This document shows, one piece after another, positions 6,173 through 12,043 of a DNA stretch of 12,043 nucleotides. Made by a program: the position numbers and the translations under genes. Source of the DNA: Chloroflexota bacterium (GTDB taxonomy: Bacteria; Chloroflexota; Limnocylindria; Limnocylindrales; CSP1-4); the NCBI GenBank assembly GCA_021777365.1, contig JAJYDP010000086.1, positions 1 through 12,043 of the forward strand, in the 5' to 3' direction. The first letter of the stretch is position 1; the number at the start of each line of letters is the position of its first letter. The notes beneath the pieces were generated by a model that was given only the letters and a program-made list of their open reading frames with translations, was not told the origin of the DNA and made no database searches.

Positions 6173-7063
6173 ATGGGGGAAACGGTGAGCCGAACGGCAG
6201 TCACGGGCATGCGGCCGACCGACCAGGGGCCGCACGTCTTCCCGCCGCTGACCATCAGCTTCCTCCGCGGCGACACCGCGGACCCCCACTGCGTCCAGTA
6301 TCCCGACCGGTTCTACGCCCAGTTCACCGCCCCGAGCGCGCGCGACCCGCGGGCAGGGAAGTACGAGGATGGCTGCTCGATCCTGGTGACGCCGCCCACG
6401 TTTGACGCGTACTGGGGCTCGCCCCACGCGTACTGGATGCGGCAGAAGGTTCGCCGGGCCGGCCGCGAAGGCTACGTCTTCGCCCCGATCGAGCGTGACG
6501 CCCACCTCGACGACATCTTCGCCATCAACACGTCGATGCCGGAGCGCCAGGGCCGGCCCATGGGCGAGGCCTACCAGCAGCAGCCGGCGCCGCAGGGTCC
6601 CTCTCCCGACTTCTCGTGCGCGCGCCACGCGTTGCGTCACTACGGCGTGCTGCGCGAGGGACACCTCTACGCCTACGCCTGGGTCTACGTGGTGGGTGAG
6701 ATGTGCCTCTTCTCGACCATCCTGGGCCACGGCGAACACATGAAGTCGGGAATCATGTCGCTGCTGGTGGCCGAGGCGGTGCGCGACCTGATGACGGTCG
6801 CGGGACTGCGTTTCGCGATGTACAACCTGCACGCCTCGGGCACCGATGGGCTGCGCTTCTTCAAGGAGCAGATGGGGTTCCAACCGTTCCGCGTGACGTG
6901 GGTGATGGGCGACGGCACCGACGAGGAGCGACGGGCGGCGCGCGCCCGGGCGGTGGAGGACGCGCTGCGCGCAAGGGCCGCCGGCCCGGATGCGTCGAGC
7001 GCAGGACCGGCCGCGCTCGGGCGGCTCATCCGTCGCCTCGGGCGGTTCGTTCCCAGGGGCTGA
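6173..7063 (+). CDS. GNAT-like acyltransferase-type protein of unknown substrate
   Basis: A 296-residue protein that I do not recognise as a named family. Its C-terminal half looks like a GNAT/FemX-type acyltransferase fold. Residues 101-122 give a strand and helix (VFAPIERDAHLDDIFAINTS), followed by a conserved-looking ERQGRPMGEAY (124-134). Then come GVLREGHLYAYAWVYVVGEMCLFSTILGH (158-186), which looks like the central beta hairpin, a helix with GIMSLLVAEAV (193-203), a strand RFAMYNLH (213-220) and FFKEQMGFQPFRV (229-241), the typical closing 'F-K-x-x-G-F' of GNAT proteins. No signal peptide or membrane helix is seen. The first 100 residues are not assigned. The last 38 bases overlap the 3' end of the convergent glycosyltransferase gene. 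The setting in a glycan locus, divergent from a deacetylase-like gene, suggests transfer of an acyl or aminoacyl group to an amino sugar, which is inference. Confidence 0.7.
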   Translation: MGETVSRTAVTGMRPTDQGPHVFPPLTISFLRGDTADPHCVQYPDRFYAQFTAPSARDPRAGKYEDGCSILVTPPTFDAYWGSPHAYWMRQKVRRAGREGYVFAPIERDAHLDDIFAINTSMPERQGRPMGEAYQQQPAPQGPSPDFSCARHALRHYGVLREGHLYAYAWVYVVGEMCLFSTILGHGEHMKSGIMSLLVAEAVRDLMTVAGLRFAMYNLHASGTDGLRFFKEQMGFQPFRVTWVMGDGTDEERRAARARAVEDALRARAAGPDASSAGPAALGRLIRRLGRFVPRG

Positions 7064-8393
7064 GGGTTCCGATCGGCGGCCCGCTCGCACCGAGCGAGCG
7101 CAGGACCCCCGCGTAGACGGCAGCCTGGCGCTCCCAGTTATAGGTGGCCCGGGCGGCCGCGAGGGCGCGGGCGCGGCACGCCTCGCGGTCCGCTGCCGAG
7201 GCGTCGAGCACCGCGAGGATCGCCCGGGCGATGTCGGCCGGATCGTCCGGGTCGCACAGCACGCCCGCGCCCGTCTCTCGAACGATCGTCGCCATCCCCG
7301 GCAGGTCGCTCGCCACGACCGGCACGCCCGCCGCAAGCGCCTCGAACAGCTTGTTCGGGGTGGTCAGCCTGTGGTTGAGGGTGTTGCCCTCGATCGGCAT
7401 CGCGGCGACATCTGCGGACGCGACCCAGTCGAGCAGCGACTCCGGCGGGACGCCCGGCACGACGTGCACGCGGGTGGCGTGCGGAAGAGCGGCGGCCTGC
7501 TCGCGGTAAGCCTCGAACCGCGGGCCGAAGCCCATCACCACCAGGTGGGCGTCCGGGACGCGGGCCATCGCCTCGAACAACCGCTCGATCCCCCGGTGCG
7601 GGAACAGGTACCCGTGGTACAGGACCACCGGCAGGTCCGGATCGAGGGCGAGCAGCTGGTGGAGACGGCGCGGCCGGGGCGGGCCTCCGGGCTCGCCCGG
7701 TGCCGGATCAGGTGGGGCGGGCGGGCAGTTCATGACGATCGCCGGTCGGAGGCCGAGCCGGCGGGCGAGCACGTCCGCGTAGGGGCGGCTCACGGTGATG
7801 ACGGCGTCCGCGGATCGCGCCCAGCGGCGCTCGCGGCGCGCCAGCAGCCACCGCCATGTCCGCGGCAGCCGAGCGAATCGCCCGCTCTCGACGTGGATCT
7901 CGAGGGAGTCGTACACCACGCGTCCGCCGTGCCGGGCCCGCAGCCGCAGGGCGACCGGCAGCATCACCAGGCCGTCCGCCTGCCAGACGTCGGCGGGGGG
8001 CGCCACGCGTTCGACGGCCGCCGCCCAGCGGCGCACCACGAGTTCATAGCGCAGCGCCTGCAGGAGCCTGCCCGGGCCCTCGAGCAGCAGGCGCACGGCG
8101 GCCACGCGGCGGCGCGGCGGCGCGCCGGGAGCGGGCGATCGCGGCTCCGTGCCCGGCACGGGCAGGCGCGGAGCTGGCAGCCAGCGGGGCCCTCCGGGCA
8201 GTGGCACGCGGAGCAGGTCATAACCCTCTCGCGCCTCGCGATCCGGGAGCCCGGGCGCCGCGCGCGCGACCCAGGTGACCGGACAGCCGGCGTCGACGAG
8301 GGTCCGCGTCATGCGCAACGCCCGCGAGTTGTGCTCGGCGGTGCTGGCGAACAGGAGGATGACGCGAGGTCCCGGGGAGGGTTGGCCGCCCAT
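7026..8393 (-). CDS. GT4-like glycosyltransferase, third gene of tandem array
   Basis: A 455-residue GT-B fold glycosyltransferase. The N-terminal acceptor domain starts with RVILLFASTAEHNSRALRMT (10-29). The central linker YDSLEIHVESGR (161-172) is shared with the neighbouring enzyme, and AVITVSRPYADVLARRLG (197-214) and NCPP (222-225) follow. The donor domain has VVLYHGYLFPHRGIE (256-270), VVPGVPPESLLDWVASADV (311-329) and LNHRLTTPNKLFEALAAGVP (339-358), the last holding the conserved nucleotide-sugar Glu of GT4 (NKLFE). The position of the usual H-x-H-D motif reads QAD (138-140), unlike the middle paralogue. There is no signal peptide. The ATG at 8393 shares a base with the TGA of the preceding glycosyltransferase (TGATG), pointing to translational coupling. 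A GTG one codon upstream is an alternative. The donor and acceptor sugars cannot be read from sequence. The 3' end overlaps the convergent GNAT-like gene. Confidence 0.9.
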   Translation of the reverse strand: MGGQPSPGPRVILLFASTAEHNSRALRMTRTLVDAGCPVTWVARAAPGLPDREAREGYDLLRVPLPGGPRWLPAPRLPVPGTEPRSPAPGAPPRRRVAAVRLLLEGPGRLLQALRYELVVRRWAAAVERVAPPADVWQADGLVMLPVALRLRARHGGRVVYDSLEIHVESGRFARLPRTWRWLLARRERRWARSADAVITVSRPYADVLARRLGLRPAIVMNCPPAPPDPAPGEPGGPPRPRRLHQLLALDPDLPVVLYHGYLFPHRGIERLFEAMARVPDAHLVVMGFGPRFEAYREQAAALPHATRVHVVPGVPPESLLDWVASADVAAMPIEGNTLNHRLTTPNKLFEALAAGVPVVASDLPGMATIVRETGAGVLCDPDDPADIARAILAVLDASAADREACRARALAAARATYNWERQAAVYAGVLRSLGASGPPIGTLSPWERTARGDG

Positions 8394-9820
8394 CACCGTC
8401 CGCCGTCGCCCACCAGCTCGCGGTAGAGCCCGGTCAGCCGCGCGACCTCGGTCTCCCAGTTGTACCGCTCGTGGGCAGCCCGCAGACAGCGCCGGCGCAG
8501 GCCGGCCAGCTCATCGGGCGGGAGGTCCAGGATCGATCGGATCGCGCGCGCCACGCTCGCCGGATCGGCCGGGTCGCAGGTCGCGCCGAGGGGGGCGTCC
8601 GGATCGGCCAGGACGATGCGGTGCATCTCGGGGAAGTCGCTCACCACCACCGGGACGCCGGCCGCGAGGCTCTCGAAGAGCTTGTTGGGCGTCGAGAGGT
8701 AGTGGTTCAGCGTCGAGCGCTGGATCGGCATCACGCCGACGTCCGCCGACGCCACCCAGGGCGGCAGCTCGTGCGGCGGGACGGCATCCAGTACGTGGAG
8801 GCGGCCTCCGTAGCGCGGGTCCGCGGCGCGCCGGTCCAGGCTCGCGCGCTCGCTGCCGTAGCCGAGGAAGACGGCGTGGACGCGCTCCATGCCCGGTTGC
8901 AGGATCGCCTCGGCGAGCTCCTCCATGCCGCGATGCGCGGAGAACCCGCCGTGGTAGAGCGCGATCGGGTGACCCCCGGGGATCCCGGCCGCGCTCCGCA
9001 GCAGGCTCGGGCGTGGCTCGGGCGGCCCCCAGCGGGCGGGGCAGTTGCGGACGACCACGACGCGGCGAGGGTCATAGCGGCGCCCCAGGTCCTCGGCGAG
9101 GGACTGGTTGACGGTCACCAGCGCGTCGACCTGGTCGACCCAGACACGCTCCTGGCGGGCGAGGAACCGCCGCACCCATCCCGGCAGCTTCGCGATCCGG
9201 CCGGACTCGACGTAGATCTCGTGGCTGTCGTAGACGAGCGCAGGGTGCGTGCCGGGTCCCGTCCGGCCGTGTCGCGCAGCGGCGGCAACCGCCCCGGGGA
9301 GCCCCGAGAGGTCATGCCCGTGGTAGGCATCGGCCACAGGGGCCGCCGCGGCCGCCGCGCGGGCCCAACCCACGATCGAGTAGCGCCACCTCGTGAGCCA
9401 GTCGAGCGTGTCGCCGCCCGGCTGCGTCCGTCCGCGCCGGAGGGCCCGGAACGCGAGGTAGAACGGGGCGCGGACGAGCATCCATCCGATCCACGCGAGG
9501 GCGACCGGGGTGACCGCCACGGCCTCGGCCCAGCCCCTGGGGCCGCGCTTCGCGTCATAGGCATAGCGGAAGCGGATCCAGCCGCGGGCCCGCCACGGAT
9601 ACCGGCCGAGCACGTACCAGCGCTTCCAGCCCTGCGGCAGCGGAATGCGGACGATCTCGAAGCCATCGCGCCGTTCGCGCTCCGTCGCGGTCGAGGCAAC
9701 GTCCCGGGGCCGCGCCATGATGGTGACCTCGTGGCCGGCCTCGGCCAGGCTCGCCGCCTCGCGCAGCACGCGTGCATCGGTCGTGCAGTCGTTGAAGACG
9801 AACATGACGATCCGGCTCAC
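8393..9820 (-). CDS. GT4-like glycosyltransferase, second gene of tandem array, with membrane-associating segment
   Basis: A 475-residue GT-B glycosyltransferase. The acceptor domain opens with RIVMFVFNDCTTDARVLREA (3-22), and the acceptor-side His motif is intact in AYHGHDLSGLP (165-175). YDSHEIYVESGR (197-208) and VDALVTVNQS (231-240) form the linker. The donor domain shows IALYHGGFSAHRGMEEL (286-302), LHVLDAVPPHELPPWVASAD (341-360), then LNHYLSTPNKLFESLAAGVP (371-390). A hydrophobic stretch at about 101-124, flanked by basic residues, could anchor it to the membrane and is not found in its two neighbours. The GTG at 9820 overlaps the stop of the upstream glycosyltransferase by four bases (GTGA). 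The same frame is open upstream to about 10516, but that extension lies antiparallel to no known domain and overlaps the upstream gene in another frame, so it is a high-GC artefact. It is the best-preserved member of the array. Confidence 0.91.
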   Translation of the reverse strand: MSRIVMFVFNDCTTDARVLREAASLAEAGHEVTIMARPRDVASTATERERRDGFEIVRIPLPQGWKRWYVLGRYPWRARGWIRFRYAYDAKRGPRGWAEAVAVTPVALAWIGWMLVRAPFYLAFRALRRGRTQPGGDTLDWLTRWRYSIVGWARAAAAAAPVADAYHGHDLSGLPGAVAAAARHGRTGPGTHPALVYDSHEIYVESGRIAKLPGWVRRFLARQERVWVDQVDALVTVNQSLAEDLGRRYDPRRVVVVRNCPARWGPPEPRPSLLRSAAGIPGGHPIALYHGGFSAHRGMEELAEAILQPGMERVHAVFLGYGSERASLDRRAADPRYGGRLHVLDAVPPHELPPWVASADVGVMPIQRSTLNHYLSTPNKLFESLAAGVPVVVSDFPEMHRIVLADPDAPLGATCDPADPASVARAIRSILDLPPDELAGLRRRCLRAAHERYNWETEVARLTGLYRELVGDGGR

Positions 9821-11220
9821 GGCGCGGCCCCCGCCACCAGGCCGGCACGGTCGGCTCCGCCCCACGGCCCCGGCGCCGCCCCCCGAGCGATGCGCGCCGC
9901 GAGGGTCCGGTACGCCGCCACCAGCCCCTCCTGCTGGCGTTCCCACGTGTACCGCTCGAGCGCGGCCGCGCGACAGTGGCGGCGCAGCGCGGCACGCTCC
10001 TCCGCCGGGCGTTCGAGCAACCCGGCCACCGCCCGTGCGATCGCGGCGGGCTCGATGGCGCAGCACGCGCCCAGCGCCTCGGCCGTCACCACCCGGCAAT
10101 GTTCGGTGCCCTCGGCGACCAGCACCGGCACACCGGCCATGATGCTCTCGAAGAGCTTGTTCGCCAGGTTCAGGCGCTGGTTGAGCGTCCGCCCGGGCTG
10201 CCCCACGTACCCCAGGTCCGCGGACGCCGTCCAGGCGAGCAGCTCCGACGGCGGCACCGCATCGAGCACGTGGAGACGTCCGGGATGTCGCGCGGCCTCC
10301 GCGGCGAGGCGCTCGCGCAGCCTCCCGTAGCCAAGCAGCACCACGGCCGCCCCGAGCCTGCGGAGCGGCTCCTCGTCGAGCGCGGCGATCAACTCCTCGA
10401 TCCCGCGATCCACGCTGAAGCCGCCCTGGTACAGCACGATGGGCCGTCCTGCGGCGATCCCGGTCGCGTCCCGCAGGAGGTCGGAGGAGGGCGGAGCCGG
10501 CTCGTCGGGGCGCCACGCCGGTGGACAGTTCAGGACCACCACCGGCTCCGGCACGCGGAACCGGCGTGCGGCCTCCCGTGCCACGCCGCCGCTCACGGCC
10601 GTCAGCAGCGACGCACGGCGCACCCAGCCGGCCTCCCGGCGCCGTACCAGCGCTCGCACCGCCCCGGGCATCCGTGCCAGGCGGGCCGCCTCAGTGTGCA
10701 GGTCGGCCAGGTCGTAGGCGAAGGCCGCGCCCGCATGGGCGGCGGCGCCGGCGACCACGGGAAGCGCGATGAGCGCCTTGCAGTGGTACACGTCCGCGTC
10801 GGGCACGGCCCCGAGGACGGCGTCGCGCCACGGCCCGATCCGGCGCTCGTGGGCGCCGATCTCGACCAGGCGGCGGAGCGGGGCGCGCAGCCGGTCCACG
10901 CCACGTGGCGGGGAGGGCGGCAGGGACGTCGCCCCGGCCGGAACCCCGAGGAGCCGGGTGACCTCGCGGCGCATCCGTGGCGGCAGGGGGCGGAACGCCG
11001 CGCTGATCCGGCGATCCACGCCGAGGCGGAGCACGTCGAACCGTTCCCCCAGCTCCTCGTGTGCCGGGAGGCCCGGCGCGGAGAACGCGAGCAGCGTCAC
11101 CAGGTGTCCGTCGCCGGCCAGCGCGCGACCCGTGCGCAGCAGCCGCGAATCGTGCTCGAACGTGTTCGCCGCGACGATCGCGATTCGGAGTGGACGCGGG
11201 GAGGAGCGGCCGGGAGTCAC
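9817..11220 (-). CDS. GT4-like glycosyltransferase, first and most divergent gene of tandem array
   Basis: A 467-residue GT-B glycosyltransferase. The N-terminus RIAIVAANTFEHDSRLLRTG (12-31) matches the other two members. The linker is altered: YDLADLHTEAARLARMPG (169-186) replaces the YDSxEIxVESGR pattern, and the His motif region reads YHCKALIALP (145-154). The donor domain keeps IVLYQGGFSVDRGIEEL (261-277), LHVLDAVPPSELLAWTASAD (316-335), then LNQRLNLANKLFESIMAGVP (346-365). GTG at 11220 is the only start compatible with the domain boundary. It has no Shine-Dalgarno sequence but overlaps the stop of a 15-codon leader ORF (GTGA). The frame stays open for another 400 bases upstream without domain content, and a -10 box (11279 to 11274) lies there, which argues against a longer protein. 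The changed motifs suggest a different sugar or acceptor from its paralogues. Confidence 0.9.
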   Translation of the reverse strand: MTPGRSSPRPLRIAIVAANTFEHDSRLLRTGRALAGDGHLVTLLAFSAPGLPAHEELGERFDVLRLGVDRRISAAFRPLPPRMRREVTRLLGVPAGATSLPPSPPRGVDRLRAPLRRLVEIGAHERRIGPWRDAVLGAVPDADVYHCKALIALPVVAGAAAHAGAAFAYDLADLHTEAARLARMPGAVRALVRRREAGWVRRASLLTAVSGGVAREAARRFRVPEPVVVLNCPPAWRPDEPAPPSSDLLRDATGIAAGRPIVLYQGGFSVDRGIEELIAALDEEPLRRLGAAVVLLGYGRLRERLAAEAARHPGRLHVLDAVPPSELLAWTASADLGYVGQPGRTLNQRLNLANKLFESIMAGVPVLVAEGTEHCRVVTAEALGACCAIEPAAIARAVAGLLERPAEERAALRRHCRAAALERYTWERQQEGLVAAYRTLAARIARGAAPGPWGGADRAGLVAGAAP

Positions 11221-11264
11221 GTCGAAATGGTGCGGTGAAGACCGGGGTCGGGCACGCGTCTCAT
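11217..11264 (-). CDS. Possible 15-residue leader peptide overlapping the first glycosyltransferase start
   Basis: ATG at 11264 opens a 15-codon ORF (MRRVPDPGLHRTIST) ending at TGA 11219-11217. That stop overlaps the glycosyltransferase GTG at 11220 by four bases (GTGA). The ATG lies nine bases after a possible -10 box, so the transcript would begin within a few bases of it, giving a leaderless start. The glycosyltransferase itself lacks a ribosome site, which makes reinitiation after this ORF plausible. Short ORFs are common by chance in such DNA, so this remains a candidate. Confidence 0.3.
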   Translation of the reverse strand: MRRVPDPGLHRTIST

Positions 11265-11273
11265 CTGGCGCCC

Positions 11274-11279
11274 AGTGTA
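11274..11279 (-). promoter_or_regulatory. Candidate -10 box TACACT of the glycosyltransferase operon
   Basis: On the minus strand TACACT (11279 to 11274) fits TANNNT and is among the best hexamers in the 229-base region between the glycosyltransferase array and the membrane protein gene. It predicts a start site near 11267 and one transcript covering all three glycosyltransferase genes. A weak -35 match, TCGAGC (11301 to 11296), lies 16 bases upstream. Confidence 0.4.
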
Positions 11280-11431
11280 GGGCAGCCGGAACCGCGCTCG
11301 ACGGGGCGCCACGAGCCGGCCATCGCGCCGCGCGAACCTGCCGATCGTCCCGGGGCGGCGGTCGGAAGCGGTCTGGTCGCATCGCATCGATCGGGTCATC
11401 GTGGCCCAGGAGCGGGATGCGCCGCGACCGC

Positions 11432-11440
11432 AAGGTGGAG
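11432..11440 (+). promoter_or_regulatory. Ribosome binding site of the right-edge membrane protein gene
   Basis: AAGGTGGAG at 11432-11440 lies nine bases before the ATG at 11450 and favours it over the in-frame ATG at 11417, whose AGGAG is only four bases away. No TANNNT box with a convincing position was found for this gene in 11280-11431. Confidence 0.5.
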
Positions 11441-11449
11441 CGGGACAGG

Positions 11450-12043
11450 ATGGCTGGCACGACCGGCGCAGTGCAGCGTCCTCCCGCGTCGCGTGTGCCC
11501 GGCGACCTCCCGGAGGCAGGATTCGTCGCGGTCCACGCACCGGGACGAGCGGCCACGTCGTTCCTGGTCCGCGCGGCGCTCCCGTGTGCGCTCGCCGTCG
11601 CCTGGCTGGCCCGGCCAGGGTTCGACGCCACGGCGTGGTTTGCCGCTGTTGCGCTGGGCGCGATGTCGCTCCCCGGCAGACGCTTCCTGGCGACGCCGGC
11701 AGAACCCGGAGGGCGTGCCGTTCAGCGGACGATCCGGTGCGGCGGCTCGTTCGTCCTCCGGTGGACCCTGGGCGCCACGCTGTTCGGCGCCATTGCCTTT
11801 GCCGCCGCCTTCGACACCGGGGGCGTCCCGTTCATCGCGTATGGCCTGATCCTCGGCCTGCCGCAGTGGCTGCTCCTCCGGCCGCGCCTCCATCGACCCG
11901 GATGGTGGCTCGCGGTAACCGCCGCCATCTGGCCGATCGCGGCCCTCACGGGGCTGGAGTTCCTGTACCTCGCGGGACCGCTCGGCCCCCTCGCGGGCGG
12001 CTTCATGGTGGGCGCCGCACAGTGGCTGGTGCTCGCGGCCGCG
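11450..12043 (+). CDS. Multi-pass membrane protein with G-x3-G-x2-QW repeats (partial, runs off window)
   Basis: An open frame of 198 codons from ATG 11450 with no stop before the window end, so the C-terminus is missing. After about 33 polar residues there are hydrophobic segments near 34-55, 60-76, 100-121, 126-145, 153-172 and 175-198. A short repeat is visible: G-LIL-G-LP-QW-LLLR (132-144) and G-FMV-G-AA-QW-LVL (184-195), 52 residues apart, each at the end of a helix. The first copy is followed by the PGWW typical of this kind of protein. Similar QW-repeat membrane proteins of unknown function occur in cyanobacteria and Chloroflexota, from memory. A GWW/QW-rich repeat suggests duplication of a two-helix unit. 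The gene is divergent from the glycosyltransferase operon, across a 229-base region. An earlier start at ATG 11417 would add 11 residues. I assign no function. Confidence 0.7.
   Translation, partial: MAGTTGAVQRPPASRVPGDLPEAGFVAVHAPGRAATSFLVRAALPCALAVAWLARPGFDATAWFAAVALGAMSLPGRRFLATPAEPGGRAVQRTIRCGGSFVLRWTLGATLFGAIAFAAAFDTGGVPFIAYGLILGLPQWLLLRPRLHRPGWWLAVTAAIWPIAALTGLEFLYLAGPLGPLAGGFMVGAAQWLVLAAA

Noticed and set aside
7660..8250. GC-rich, Pro/Arg-heavy stretches that might be direct repeats or a tRNA/ncRNA
   Set aside because: No periodicity, CRISPR-like spacing or cloverleaf was found. The stretches are explained as the variable linker and codon bias of the glycosyltransferase gene.
8471..10330. 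619-codon plus-strand open frame across two glycosyltransferase genes
   Set aside because: It is antisense to two genes with intact motifs, and its translation shows only Arg/Val/Asp/His-rich shadow sequence.
9821..10516. N-terminal extension of the second glycosyltransferase to 707 residues
   Set aside because: The extra 232 residues have no domain content and overlap the first glycosyltransferase in another frame. The GT-B fold begins right after the GTG at 9820.
11221..11631. N-terminal extension of the first glycosyltransferase to 604 residues
   Set aside because: The extension is low-complexity Arg/Ala/Pro sequence, covers the likely promoter, and lies antisense to the start of the right-edge membrane protein gene.

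Overview
The window is a GC-rich (roughly 70 %) bacterial segment of a cell-surface polysaccharide synthesis and export locus. The lineage cannot be fixed from this sequence. The very high GC, a UPF0182/COG1615 membrane protein, TANNNT-type -10 elements and apparently leaderless or short-leader starts suit Chloroflexota (for example Limnocylindria-like groups) or Actinomycetota. I lean weakly to Chloroflexota.

Layout: (1) A minus-strand operon at 1-1865 encodes a two-component ABC polysaccharide exporter (permease, then ATPase, joined by a TGATG overlap), followed by the N-terminal end of a GT4-type glycosyltransferase that runs off the left edge. (2) Divergent from it, 2025-5018 on the plus strand encodes a 997-residue UPF0182 protein with seven predicted membrane helices and a large extracytoplasmic region. 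(3) Convergent with that gene, 5088-6029 on the minus strand encodes a NodB/CE4-like polysaccharide deacetylase-type protein. (4) Divergent from the deacetylase, 6173-7063 on the plus strand encodes a GNAT-like protein. (5) A minus-strand operon at 7026-11220 holds three consecutive paralogous GT4-like glycosyltransferases linked by stop/start overlaps, apparently preceded by a 15-codon leader ORF. (6) At the right edge, 11450 onward on the plus strand, lies a truncated multi-pass membrane protein with G-x3-G-x2-Q-W repeats.

A likely overall role is assembly of a glycan by several GT4 enzymes, adjustment of acyl groups by the deacetylase-like and GNAT-like proteins, and export of the lipid-linked product by the ABC transporter. 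No Wzx/Wzy, priming glycosyltransferase or sugar-nucleotide enzymes are visible, so the cluster must continue outside the window.

The most unusual signal is regulatory. Both divergent intergenic regions carry nearly the same 11-base block (ACGSTAGCATG), in which a plus-strand TAGCAT overlaps a minus-strand TANNNT hexamer. This looks like a compact bidirectional promoter. A third copy of the core lies before the partial glycosyltransferase gene. The glycosyltransferase operon has a separate TACACT box that would yield an almost leaderless leader peptide overlapping the first glycosyltransferase start. No tRNA, rRNA, insertion sequence, CRISPR array or attachment site was seen, and no gene-free stretch exceeds 300 bases.
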